Counted from the stretch's first letter, positions 51,769-59,555 are shown. The stretch: 64,000 nucleotides of DNA from Pedobacter caeni (GCF_900129215.1 NZ_FQUQ01000008.1:186001-250000), one strand, 5' to 3'. The notes: generated from the letters alone by a model not told the origin. Translations and numbers: made by a program.

Positions 51769-52614
51769 ATGAAAATTCACTTTGAGATCGTAAAACCTGA
51801 TGAAGCTTCATCCATGCGCTTCCTCTATCAGAACCAGCCTATCCATGAGTTTGTTTGGGAATACCATTACCATCCGGAATACGAACTGGTCTGTGTGATT
51901 GCAGGTGGAGGAACCCGCCATGTGGGCTCTCATATCAGCATGTATGAAGATGGAGATCTGGTATTTATTGGCTCCAATGTGCCGCACTCTGGATTTGGGC
52001 TGAACGCCCGGGATCCGCATGAGGAGATTGTAGTCCAGATCAAACCCGAAGTCATGCAACAGTGGGTTTCAGATTTTCCAGAGATGCAAACCATCGCAGC
52101 ATTAGTGGAACGGTCGAAACATGGGATAAAATTTAATGGTGCCATTAAGGAGGAAGTCAAAGAGATACTGGTAAAAATGAAAGACATGTCCCCATTCGAA
52201 AAAAAGATGAGCTTTCTGCGGGTGCTCCATCTTTTAGGCGGTAGTCAGGATTATCACATTTTAAACGAAAAGGCCATTATTGCCGATCTGGTCAGCAAAC
52301 ACAGGTCAAGGTTACAGAAGATTTTCACCTATGTGGAACATTATTATCATGAAGAAATCGACATAGAAACGGTGGCAGGGCTGGTTAACATTTCGGTTCC
52401 CTCCTTCTGCAATTACTTCAAGAAAACAACCCATATTACGTTTACTGAGTTTGTGAACCGTTACCGCATTCAAAAAGCCTGTCTTTTCCTGCAACAGGAC
52501 AAGACCATTGCCCAGGTTTGTTTTGAATGTGGATTCAATAATGTGACCTATTTCAATAAGATCTTTAAGAAAATCATCAACAAAACCCCTTCTGACTTCA
52601 GAAGAGGGAAATGA
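51769..52614 (+). CDS. AraC family transcriptional regulator
   Basis: A 281-residue regulator with an N-terminal cupin sensor (HEFVWEYHYHPEYELVCVIAGGGTRHVGSHI and GDLVFIGSNVPHSGFG, residues 27-80) and a C-terminal pair of HTH motifs (IDIETVAGLVNISVPSFCNYFKKTTHITFTEFVNRYRI and IAQVCFECGFNNVTYFNKIFKKIINKTPSDFRR). The sugar-binding cupin and the divergent position make it the probable activator of the MFS-trehalase-TonB receptor group. Confidence 0.93.
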   Translation: MKIHFEIVKPDEASSMRFLYQNQPIHEFVWEYHYHPEYELVCVIAGGGTRHVGSHISMYEDGDLVFIGSNVPHSGFGLNARDPHEEIVVQIKPEVMQQWVSDFPEMQTIAALVERSKHGIKFNGAIKEEVKEILVKMKDMSPFEKKMSFLRVLHLLGGSQDYHILNEKAIIADLVSKHRSRLQKIFTYVEHYYHEEIDIETVAGLVNISVPSFCNYFKKTTHITFTEFVNRYRIQKACLFLQQDKTIAQVCFECGFNNVTYFNKIFKKIINKTPSDFRRGK

Positions 52615-52864
52615 TCAGGTACTTAAATGGATTCTGAGAATAAAGAAAACTTTACAGCCGACTTTGACTTGCCTCATAATACACTTCAGCGCGCGCATAG
52701 GGGCTTATATAAGTGCAACCCGAGGGAAATACTAACAAGCTATTTTCATTGAACTGAGGGACTATTAATAAACAGACAAATCAGGTTGATTGTTTTTCAG
52801 CCCAGCCGCATCTCATCCGGTATCGGGATGCTTCAGGACAAAGAATAAGGCATTATATATCCGG
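52615..52864. other. intergenic region with one doubtful 41-codon frame
   Basis: Between the AraC gene and the convergent ABC exporter. A plus-strand frame 52627-52752 (MDSENKENFTADFDLP at its start) has a plausible composition but no ribosome site, promoter or family that I can see. Otherwise nothing is recognised. Confidence 0.25.
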
Positions 52865-55021
52865 TCAGATCTCTTCAGGCAGTTGTAACTTCCATAGGTT
52901 AGCATAGGCTGAGTTTGGACTAAAGCGAAGCTCTTTATGACTTCCCTGTTCCACCACCACTCCTTTATCCAGCACAATGATTTTATCTGCATTGCTCAGG
53001 GTACTCAGGCGATGCGCAATAACGATCACTGTTTTATGTTTTGATTTCAGGATTTCGATCATCTTCTGCACATACTTTTCAGAAGCAGAATCGAGTGAAG
53101 AGGTGGCTTCATCCAGTATCAGAATTTCCGGATCACGGTATAATGCCCTCGCTATAGCGATCCTCTGCCGTTGTCCACCAGACAAAGTTGTTCCATTTTC
53201 TCCAAGATAGGTCTGAAAACCTCTGGGCAATGATTCAATGAAGCCAATCAGTCCGAGTTGAGTCGAAATATCGATGATTTTTTGCATATCCGGTTCGTAG
53301 TCCCCGATGGCAATATTTTCAATCACATTCCCGGCAAACAGATCTATCTGCTGAGGAACTACGGAGACGGCGCGACGCAAAGATCCCGTTTTAATGTATT
53401 TCAGATCATACTTCCCAATCCGTACGTTTCCACCCTGTATGGGATAAATATTTTGAAGGATCGACATTAAGGTCGATTTACCCGATCCACTTTCACCAAC
53501 AATAGCAGTGAATTTGCCTTTCGGAATCGTCAGGTTTAAATTATCGAAAACAGCAACCCTCGTTCCATATCGGAAAGAGACCCCTTCGAAATGAATATCC
53601 CCAATCTTATCCGCATCCAGCTCTACCTGATTTTCGTCATTTTCACGTTCCAGGTCCATGATTTCAAACAACCTGTCGGCAGCAATTACGGCATCCTGAA
53701 CGGTTTTATTCATTCCGATCAAAGAGGACACAGGCCCTGTAAAATACCCGATCAGTGTATAAAATGACAGCAGTTCTCCAGGGGTAATTTTACTATCGAT
53801 CACATAACCTGCACCTACCCATAGCAAGATGATGGTCAGTAAGCGGGAGGTGAGTTCAGATGACGTTCCGGCAAAGACCGAGTTCATATTAGATTTAAAA
53901 CTATCTTTCAATAGTTTCACAAAGCGAACTTCGGTTTTTTCGTTGGCAAACGATTCCAGCCCAAAACGTTTAATGGTTCCGACTGAGTTGAGGCTCTCTA
54001 CCAACTGTGATTCCAGTTCTGCAGAATCTTCCATCAATAAGCGCTGTGCTTTTTTGTTGAGCTTATCGGTGATAAAGTAAATCAACAGGTACAACGGAAT
54101 TACCGCAAGCATCAATAAAGCCAGCTTCCAGTAATAGGTGAACATCATGGCAAAAGAAAATACCACAATGAAAATGTTCACCAAAAAGTTAATGCTGACG
54201 TCATTTAAAAAGGTCCTTATTTTTACAGCATCATTAATTCTGGAAATGATTTCTCCGACACGCATCGTATCGAAAAACTGTTGAGGTAATCTTAACAGGT
54301 GCTTATAATATCCTAAGATCAATTGAGCATCGATCATCTGTCCTGTCTTCAGGGTAAATATCGTTTTCGTCATTCCTACAAATAACTGGATGATCAGGAT
54401 CAACACCATTGCAATACTCATCAGATTCAGCAGGTTTCTGTTGCCATCGACCAATACAAAATCGACCAGCTTCTGTACAAAGATGGAAGTAGATAAGCCT
54501 AAAATAGTATATACAATTGCACCGAACAATGCCTGAATTAAAATACTCTTGTGTGGCCTGATCAGGCTCCAGAAACGTCCGGGAACAGAGGTTTTTTCAT
54601 TTCCGGTTTCAAAATCTTCCGAAGGCAGCAGTAAGACTAAAGCACCGGTCCATTCTTTTTTAAATTCTTCATGTGTGCGGCGGTGCATCTGACCATCAAT
54701 AGGATCCATCACATCGATGAATTTATTATTGGCTTTATAGATGACCACATAATGCTGCAAAATATCTTTTACAATTAAATGGGCAACCGCTGGTTTTGGT
54801 ATTTTAAATAGACTTTCAAAAGGTCCTTTTACTCCTTTAGCTTCGAAACCCAACTTCTGAGCAGCTTCCACCATCCCCAAAACATTGGTTCCCTTTTTAT
54901 CGGTACTTGCATATTGCCTGATTTTTGCCACTGGCAGATCCAGCTTATAATGAGATGCAATAGAGGCCAGACAGGCTGCACCGCAATCTGTAATGTCTCT
55001 TTGTTTTACTTTAGTGCTCAT
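52865..55021 (-). CDS. bacteriocin-type ABC exporter with C39 peptidase domain
   Basis: A 718-residue peptidase-containing ABC transporter that removes double-glycine leaders and exports the peptide. C39 protease: catalytic Cys in RDITDCGAACLASIASHY (residues 7-24), His in LQHYVVIYK, Asp in VMDPIDGQ. Transmembrane domain: about residues 155-440. ATPase: Walker A GESGSGKST, signature LSGGQRQRIAIARAL, Walker B ILILDEATSSLD, H-loop VIVIAHRLSTL. I chose ATG 55021, the typical start of this family; it lies four bases after the HlyD stop. The two substrate genes at 56.26 and 56.96 kb have matching Gly-Gly leaders. Confidence 0.95.
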   Translation of the reverse strand: MSTKVKQRDITDCGAACLASIASHYKLDLPVAKIRQYASTDKKGTNVLGMVEAAQKLGFEAKGVKGPFESLFKIPKPAVAHLIVKDILQHYVVIYKANNKFIDVMDPIDGQMHRRTHEEFKKEWTGALVLLLPSEDFETGNEKTSVPGRFWSLIRPHKSILIQALFGAIVYTILGLSTSIFVQKLVDFVLVDGNRNLLNLMSIAMVLILIIQLFVGMTKTIFTLKTGQMIDAQLILGYYKHLLRLPQQFFDTMRVGEIISRINDAVKIRTFLNDVSINFLVNIFIVVFSFAMMFTYYWKLALLMLAVIPLYLLIYFITDKLNKKAQRLLMEDSAELESQLVESLNSVGTIKRFGLESFANEKTEVRFVKLLKDSFKSNMNSVFAGTSSELTSRLLTIILLWVGAGYVIDSKITPGELLSFYTLIGYFTGPVSSLIGMNKTVQDAVIAADRLFEIMDLERENDENQVELDADKIGDIHFEGVSFRYGTRVAVFDNLNLTIPKGKFTAIVGESGSGKSTLMSILQNIYPIQGGNVRIGKYDLKYIKTGSLRRAVSVVPQQIDLFAGNVIENIAIGDYEPDMQKIIDISTQLGLIGFIESLPRGFQTYLGENGTTLSGGQRQRIAIARALYRDPEILILDEATSSLDSASEKYVQKMIEILKSKHKTVIVIAHRLSTLSNADKIIVLDKGVVVEQGSHKELRFSPNSAYANLWKLQLPEEI

Positions 55022-55025
55022 AGCT

Positions 55026-56198
55026 TTAGGTCTTGTTGCTAACATTTGGGTTTACCCAATCGTCAACTTTATCATATAACAATTGATATAAACTACGGCT
55101 GGTTACCGTGAAACGGGCAGTAAAATTCATTCCTTTCTTTAGATAACCTTTATACCCATTTTTTAGCATCAGATGATCCTGATTAAGGCTGCATTTAACC
55201 TTAAATACCGGCTGATTACCATTTAAAATAATGATGTCGTCGGAGATATCGATGACTTCACCTGCTGCAGATCCCCATTGATTGTAATTGTAAGCATCGA
55301 CCTGAAACCGCACTTCCTGACCTTTTTTGATCAATCCGATATCTGATGGTTTGATGTAACAGAATGCCGTCAGACTGGCATCCGGAGATATTTCTCCGAT
55401 TTTTTGATTCGCAAATACGTAGGCCCCTTTTTGTACACCACTGAGGTTTTGAACAGAGCCTGCCATCGGTGCCCTCAATACGTATTGTTTTTTCTGTTCG
55501 GTTAACTCCGCCTGCTGGCCGGAGAGTTGACGTAATTCATTACGAAAACCATTAGCTTCCGTTTGCCATTGTGTTTTATATTTAGCCCGGACCATTTGGT
55601 AAGTCGAGGTCGCATGTTCCAATTCGAATTTATATTTTTCGTACTCAGATTCGGTGAGCACTTTATTATCATACAATTTTTTGTATCGCGCAAACGTACT
55701 TGCAGCCTGCATTTTTGCAATTCCTGCGTTTTCAAGTTCCTGTACAAATTGTTGCCAGGAAGCATTGTATTGCCCGGTTTGCAGGCTTGGAGAATTTGTT
55801 TTATCAAGAGTTTCAAAAGATAGCAGCATACTAATGTCCTGAAGGAGCTGACTGAGTTGTCCTTCCCTTCCCTGCACAAGCACACTTTGCTGCTTTGGCA
55901 AGCCGGCATCAATTACCAGGATGGTGTCTCCCTGTTTTATTTTTTTATTATCTGTAAGTGTATACTTAATCAATCTGCCATTAACAGGTATAGTTAATTC
56001 TGTTTTTTCGAGAGAGGATTGTAAAACACCATTCCCTTTAATGGTGATGGGAGTCTTAATAAATGGCAATGCCGCAAAAGTCAACAATACAACCAACAGG
56101 GTAACCTGGTAAATGAGTTGGGATGATTTGCTGATTTGTGAGCGGTAGACAATAGAGGTACTGGAAATGGTTTCGGCTGAATAGGGAGATAGAGGCAT
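55026..56198 (-). CDS. HlyD-type adaptor of the peptide exporter
   Basis: A 390-residue membrane fusion protein. One transmembrane segment at about 28-48 (LIYQVTLLVVLLTFAALPF), then a lipoyl half (IKGNGVLQSSLEKTELTIPV), a long coiled-coil (about 95-235, with QASTFARYKKLYDNKVLTESEYEKYKFELE in the middle), the second lipoyl half (YVLRAPMAGSVQNLSGVQKGAYVFANQKIG) and a beta-barrel. It bridges the C39 ABC transporter to an outer-membrane channel. No TolC-type gene is local, so a channel encoded elsewhere would be shared. It lies 61 bases after the first precursor gene, past a palindromic hairpin. Confidence 0.92.
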   Translation of the reverse strand: MPLSPYSAETISSTSIVYRSQISKSSQLIYQVTLLVVLLTFAALPFIKTPITIKGNGVLQSSLEKTELTIPVNGRLIKYTLTDNKKIKQGDTILVIDAGLPKQQSVLVQGREGQLSQLLQDISMLLSFETLDKTNSPSLQTGQYNASWQQFVQELENAGIAKMQAASTFARYKKLYDNKVLTESEYEKYKFELEHATSTYQMVRAKYKTQWQTEANGFRNELRQLSGQQAELTEQKKQYVLRAPMAGSVQNLSGVQKGAYVFANQKIGEISPDASLTAFCYIKPSDIGLIKKGQEVRFQVDAYNYNQWGSAAGEVIDISDDIIILNGNQPVFKVKCSLNQDHLMLKNGYKGYLKKGMNFTARFTVTSRSLYQLLYDKVDDWVNPNVSNKT

Positions 56199-56211
56199 GT
56201 TTCAGGAATTA

Positions 56212-56250
56212 AAATAACCGTTATTCTGAAATTCAGAATAACGGTTATTT
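56212..56250. terminator. 39-base perfect palindrome after the first peptide gene
   Basis: Two 19-bp arms, AAATAACCGTTATTCTGAA and its exact complement, flank one central base. On the minus strand the arm is followed by TTTTAATT. It lies between the first precursor gene and the HlyD gene and can slow or partly stop transcription into the exporter genes, which would give more peptide than exporter mRNA. Confidence 0.7.
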
Positions 56251-56259
56251 ATAATTTTC

Positions 56260-56466
56260 TTATAGACTCCAAACAAATTTCAAAACATTGGTTAATGTTT
56301 TGTTTAAAAATGCAGAAGTATCAGTAGCGATAGCATTTACAGTTCCGGCAACACTGGTTAAAAGACCAGTTAAGATACCACCGATTAAACCACCACCTTC
56401 AACTTGTGTCATTTCAGTTACGTTCATTTCCTGAACACCAAGGTTTTTTAATTCTAAATTTTTCAT
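56260..56466 (-). CDS. double-glycine leader peptide (bacteriocin-like precursor 1)
   Basis: A 68-residue precursor. The leader MKNLELKNLGVQEMNVTEM ends in VEGG at residues 22-25, the cleavage site for a C39 protease; the Leu, Val and Met spacing before it is the standard pattern. The mature peptide of 43 residues, starting GLIGGILTGLLTSVAGTV, is Gly- and Ala-rich and amphipathic, with no Cys and no modification enzyme near, so an unmodified class II-type bacteriocin or a signal peptide is likely. It shares leader, upstream element and downstream hairpin with precursor 2 at 56.96 kb. Exporter genes follow. Confidence 0.88.
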   Translation of the reverse strand: MKNLELKNLGVQEMNVTEMTQVEGGGLIGGILTGLLTSVAGTVNAIATDTSAFLNKTLTNVLKFVWSL

Positions 56467-56482
56467 GATTAGGGATTTTAAT

Positions 56483-56544
56483 TTAAGGTCCTTACTCTAT
56501 TCGAGGCTTTTCAGGGTACGCCTAGGTTGGCCAAACGCTGAAAC
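56483..56544 (-). promoter_or_regulatory. conserved element upstream of precursor 1
   Basis: A block of about 62 bp, 17 bases before the ATG, is nearly repeated before precursor 2 (57181-57241): AGGTCC, TACTCTAT, AGGCTTTTC, CGCCT and TGGCCAAAC are identical in both, and most differences are transitions. On the transcribed strand AGGC and GCCT can pair around a 12-base loop. It may be a promoter-operator or a structured leader. Confidence 0.65.
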
Positions 56545-56913
56545 GAATATAATGATAGTATCCAGAAAGAATAAAGAGGGGCATTTCAGATGAGGGGTCG
56601 GTTTTTCTGAATAAAACTCCAAAATAGTGGCTCTTTAAAGCGAAAAACATGGTTTTACTCTACCTATTAGCCGTTTTACACCCATTTGTTCAATTTATTC
56701 ATTTTTTATCTGGCAAATGATCATGACATTCATCATGTTTTCCTAAAAAGACATCGATTATTCAATAAAAATCAGTTCATCAAAAAAAAGACACACCAAT
56801 CAGTTGTTTATCTAATAACGGATTGTTTTTAACCTACATTAAATAGTATTTACGAAAAAGACCTTCGAAATTACAGTCACACCCTTCCATAAACTCAAGA
56901 CATAATTTCATAA
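56545..56913. other. gene-free spacer between the two peptide cassettes
   Basis: AT-rich, with no protein-like frame. Around 56630-56665 a segment (TTTAAAGCGAAAAACATGG) resembles one upstream of precursor 2 (57325-57352, TTTAAACAGAAACAAGG), so the duplicated unit may reach beyond the 62-bp element. Confidence 0.35.
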
Positions 56914-56949
56914 AATAACAACCGTTATAATTGAATAACGGTTGTTATT
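56914..56949 (-). terminator. hairpin after precursor 2
   Basis: AATAACAACCGTTAT pairs with ATAACGGTTGTTATT around a six-base loop, just after the stop codon. The stem shares ACCGTTAT/ATAACGGT with the hairpin after precursor 1. Confidence 0.75.
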
Positions 56950-56955
56950 GCATTT

Positions 56956-57162
56956 TTACAGGCTAAAAATTGCGCCCAATACGGTAGTTACTTGTTTTAC
57001 TGCATAAGTAACCGTGTCTTTTACAACAGTCCCCGCGGCAGTAACAACTACAGCTAAAGTTCCGGTAAGGAAGTCCCCTAATAAACCTCCGCCTTCAACA
57101 GTTGTCATTTCTGTAGCACTCATCTCCTGAACATCAAGATTTTTTAATTCTAAACTTTTCAT
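56956..57162 (-). CDS. double-glycine leader peptide (bacteriocin-like precursor 2)
   Basis: A 68-residue paralogue of precursor 1: the same length, leader MKSLELKNLDVQEMSATEM and the same VEGG cleavage site at residues 22-25. The mature part (43 residues, starting GLLGDFLTGTLAVVVTAAG) differs strongly in sequence from its partner but keeps a Gly/Ala/Val-rich hydrophobic helix and the ending SL. Leaders conserved and cores diverged is the pattern of two-peptide bacteriocins or of diversifying toxins. No immunity gene is recognised nearby; the lipoprotein gene at 57.54 kb is a possible candidate only by position. Confidence 0.87.
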   Translation of the reverse strand: MKSLELKNLDVQEMSATEMTTVEGGGLLGDFLTGTLAVVVTAAGTVVKDTVTYAVKQVTTVLGAIFSL

Positions 57163-57180
57163 AATAGGAATAATTGTTAT

Positions 57181-57241
57181 TTAGGTCCCTACTCTATCCA
57201 AGGCTTTTCGGGATGCGCCTCGTGTGGCCAAACACTAAAAC
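57181..57241 (-). promoter_or_regulatory. conserved element upstream of precursor 2
   Basis: The second copy of the 62-bp element described at 56483-56544, 19 bases before the ATG; about 80% of positions agree by eye. The core AGGC...GCCT stem with a 12-base loop is kept in both copies. Confidence 0.65.
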
Positions 57242-57491
57242 TAAGTTAATCAATATGTGTTTCTGAACCTCTTATCTTAAAAATGACCAAAACCAATATT
57301 AGTTCAGGATAAATGGTCAAAAAGCACCCTGTTTAAACAGAAACAAGGTTTATCCAAAAAATGAACAATGATTTTCAGCAACATTCAAATCGTTCATTTC
57401 AACCTTCAGAAAAATAAACATAAAACACTAACAACTAAATACTTAATGACAACAAAGAAGAAATAAAAGCTTAGTCTGGGAGATAAAAAGA

Positions 57492-57524
57492 GAAAGCCGT
57501 TTATGCTGTAGATAAACGGCTTTC
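57492..57524. terminator. intrinsic terminator
   Basis: GAAAGCCGTTTAT and ATAAACGGCTTTC form a 13-bp stem with a seven-base loop. It lies 18 bases after the stop codon of the minus-strand lipoprotein gene and separates it from the peptide cassettes. The stretch 57242-57491 shows no gene. Confidence 0.8.
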
Positions 57525-57541
57525 GGATGGAGTTAAATGTC

Positions 57542-58012
57542 TTACTTTTTACAATCAACAGGGGCAAATGTAAACCTGCCTTTTTCAAAAGAAATTGGCT
57601 TCCCTTTTACAAAAAAAGATCTGCCCAGAGTAGTTTGAATCTGACCAACCCCAAGGGCTAGTTTACCATCTTTCTTTAGAAATGCCAAAGGGTTTTTATA
57701 AATGGTTTTGTTTTCAGTTCCGATCTTAAAGGTATAATCTACAAATAAAGTATCTCCCCTGAACTTTCCTTCCACTTGTCCGTCATTCTTTCCCTTTTCC
57801 TTGTAATTAATGGTAAGTACACCGGAAACTTTCCCGCTTTTGAGGGTCTTTATATTAAGGTCTGCAGTGTCCGTGCCATCAACGGCTACAAAACACTGGC
57901 TGCTGATCAAGGAGTCTGTATCACCTGATGAGGTCTTTTCGCTTCCCCCCTGAGTACAACTAAAAAAAGCGGGAAACATAAGAATTGCAAGGTAAAAGGC
58001 TGGTTTTTTCAT
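57542..58012 (-). CDS. small lipoprotein, function unknown
   Basis: A 156-residue lipoprotein: signal sequence LAILMFPAFFSC with lipobox Cys at about residue 19, a short Ser/Thr/Asp-rich linker, then a beta-rich domain (VSGVLTINYKEKGKNDGQVEGKFRGDTLFVDYTFKIG, RFTFAPVDCKK). Two further Cys (about 40 and 154) could form a disulfide. Such small lipoproteins are common and uncharacterised in this phylum. It lies beside the bacteriocin-like genes in the same orientation, with a terminator in between, so an immunity role is possible but has no direct support. Confidence 0.75.
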   Translation of the reverse strand: MKKPAFYLAILMFPAFFSCTQGGSEKTSSGDTDSLISSQCFVAVDGTDTADLNIKTLKSGKVSGVLTINYKEKGKNDGQVEGKFRGDTLFVDYTFKIGTENKTIYKNPLAFLKKDGKLALGVGQIQTTLGRSFFVKGKPISFEKGRFTFAPVDCKK

Positions 58013-58141
58013 GTCTGTTTATGGGTTCAAATGGATAATCAATTAATACTTCTATATAACAATACGATAAAGATGCATAAAGTTTGATCCTTCCATAAAT
58101 TTCCTGCAACATAATTGGCACTGACCGATCTAATCTACCTG

Positions 58142-58267
58142 ATGAGCCATTCAAATGACAGCAGCAATAAAGACCGGCAATTAGTTGAAAAGATACTAAA
58201 TGGCGACAAATCCGCTTTTGCCCCTCAGACTGTAAGATCAAACGGACAGCGTCACACATTATCTTAA
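58142..58267 (+). pseudogene. remnant of an ECF sigma factor gene
   Basis: An ATG opens 41 codons: SNKDRQLVEKILNGDKSAFA is the classic N-terminal start of ECF sigma factors (region 2.1), but the frame then loses similarity and stops at 58267. Downstream to about 58457 another frame is open (EITLSDRTRFRIKTSEGRLY) without a recognised family and with no start of its own. I read this as a deleted or shifted sigma gene. The rest of 58013-58464 shows nothing else. Confidence 0.5.
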
Positions 58268-58464
58268 CGAATGTTTAAAACCAAGCCATATCTTCAGGCA
58301 TTCTGATGAACTGGATGAAGAAATTACGCTAAGTGACCGGACCAGATTTCGCATCAAAACATCAGAAGGCCGTCTTTATCTGAAATTAGATAAAAGTCTC
58401 AATTCGAGAAAGTCAATACTGCGGATGAAAACCATTTGCGAAGGGATTCGATTTTAACCAAAAT

Positions 58465-58977
58465 TCATTGGGTGGAGAAAGGTTTCTTTGTCAGAACATC
58501 CAGCTCCTTTAACAAAGTTGGGATTCTAAAATCACCATGCATAGACTTAATGAGCTTCGCAGCGACCTCCACTTCCATTCCGGCAGCAGTAACATACAAG
58601 GGCTTTGAACTTGTCCCACGATATACCAGTCGTTTATGGTGAATCAAACTTTTAAAATCATTTTTTGCAACACCAATAATGGGAATTTTCCGATTCAGTG
58701 TTTCATGTAAATAACCTCCCAATCCCAATTTCCCGGAATCATCCAAGGTCACGAAACCATCAATTACAATTGTCTCAACGTTTTCAAGATTGATCTTTTT
58801 CAGCATACTCAAAATACATGGGAGTTCTCTTTTATAGAAGAAACCAGGTTCATATTCATCTGCCAATGGAGTAATCTCTGTAAAAATTTCCTTTGGAGCC
58901 GGATCATTCCAGTTTTCAAAGCTAAGGCAAATCGTATAGGCATTATCTGGATAATAAGAGTCGAGCGCTAGTATCAT
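58465..58977 (-). CDS. endonuclease V-family protein, short form
   Basis: A 170-residue protein that matches endonuclease V, the nuclease that cuts next to deoxyinosine in DNA. Core motifs are kept: LALDSYY near the start (Asp6, in the place of the first catalytic Asp), YEPGFFYKRELPCIL (Glu51), ETIVIDGFVTLDDSGKLGLGGYL (Asp73), and PIIGVAKNDF, then RGTSSKPLYVTAAGMEV. It is about 50 residues shorter than E. coli Nfi, lacks the N-terminal helix region, and has DGFVTLDD where classic members have DG(H/N)G-x-x-HPR. It may be a divergent, inosine- or RNA-directed form. It is divergent from the retron-like cassette that starts about 120 bases away. Confidence 0.8.
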   Translation of the reverse strand: MILALDSYYPDNAYTICLSFENWNDPAPKEIFTEITPLADEYEPGFFYKRELPCILSMLKKINLENVETIVIDGFVTLDDSGKLGLGGYLHETLNRKIPIIGVAKNDFKSLIHHKRLVYRGTSSKPLYVTAAGMEVEVAAKLIKSMHGDFRIPTLLKELDVLTKKPFSTQ

Positions 58978-59099
58978 AAACTGTTTGTTCTTGATGATTT
59001 AGATTTTTAAATATAAAAAAACTAGAGAGCTTTATATAAATCCATTAAACCTCCTATTGATTTAAAAGATGGTCAATAAAGAGTATGTTTTCTATCCAA

Positions 59100-59296
59100 A
59101 AGGAATGAGATGCATTCCTTAGTTATCAATATTTGTTGATAAAATATTTTTCACTCCTTTATATCTCTTTCTTTATTTTCGAGATAAGTTCTTTAACAAA
59201 TCTTCTTTTGTGATACGGGACCATTATTTAAAGTGCCGACAAGCACTACAAAAGGCTGCCTTGCGGCAAGGCAGCCAAAAATAATGACCAACAAAA
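59100..59296 (+). ncRNA. hairpin-rich RNA upstream of the reverse transcriptase, candidate retron msr-msd
   Basis: Four stem-loops follow one another: AAGGAATG/CATTCCTT (59100-59120), TTATCAA/TTGATAA (59123-59142), TATCTC/GAGATA (59162-59186), and a 91-base compound fold (59206-59296). In the last, TTTTGT/ACAAAA, GG/CC and CATTATTT/AAATAATG form a broken outer helix around AGTGC/GCACT and the strong GGCTGCCTTG-CGG-CAAGGCAGCC hairpin. Short hairpins followed by a longer stem, upstream of a retron-type RT, is the layout of msr-msd. The ends, the a1/a2 repeats and the branching G are not fixed by eye; one candidate outer pair is AACCGGGTC (59295) with GACCCGGTT (59567). Confidence 0.5.
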
Positions 59297-59378
59297 CCGG
59301 GTCGAAGTTTTTTGAAATGCTCATGGTACGTATATGGTTCTTGCGGCCGAAAATAGTTTCGGAACAAACAAAATAACC

Positions 59379-59555
59379 ATGAAAAAGCGTAAACGCCTAT
59401 CTAAACAAATGAAGAAATGGAAGGTTAAGAACAGTAAACATCTTTCAATGACAGAGCGATGGATGTTAAGATTATTTATTATCAATTTAAAAATGGATTG
59501 TATTCCTATTATGGTGATGCGCAATCTATTTAGACTAATAAACTATTTTAAATGA
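59379..59555 (+). CDS. small basic protein between retron RNA and RT
   Basis: A 58-residue protein that starts MKKRKRLSKQMKKWKVKNSK and continues with a hydrophobic, probably helical half (ERWMLRLFIINLKMDCIPIMVMRNLFRLI). It is very rich in Lys and Arg. A longer frame from 59334 exists, but the ATG at 59379 is more plausible. It sits 36 bases before the RT start, so it is probably on the same transcript. It could be a DNA-binding or membrane-active partner, or part of the ncRNA that happens to be open. I recognise no family. One short stem (CATGGT/ACCATG) covers its start codon. Confidence 0.5.
   Translation: MKKRKRLSKQMKKWKVKNSKHLSMTERWMLRLFIINLKMDCIPIMVMRNLFRLINYFK

Noticed and set aside
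56260..57162. Lanthipeptide or other modified peptide locus
   Set aside because: The mature peptides have no Cys, and no modifying enzyme (LanM, radical SAM, YcaO) is encoded nearby.
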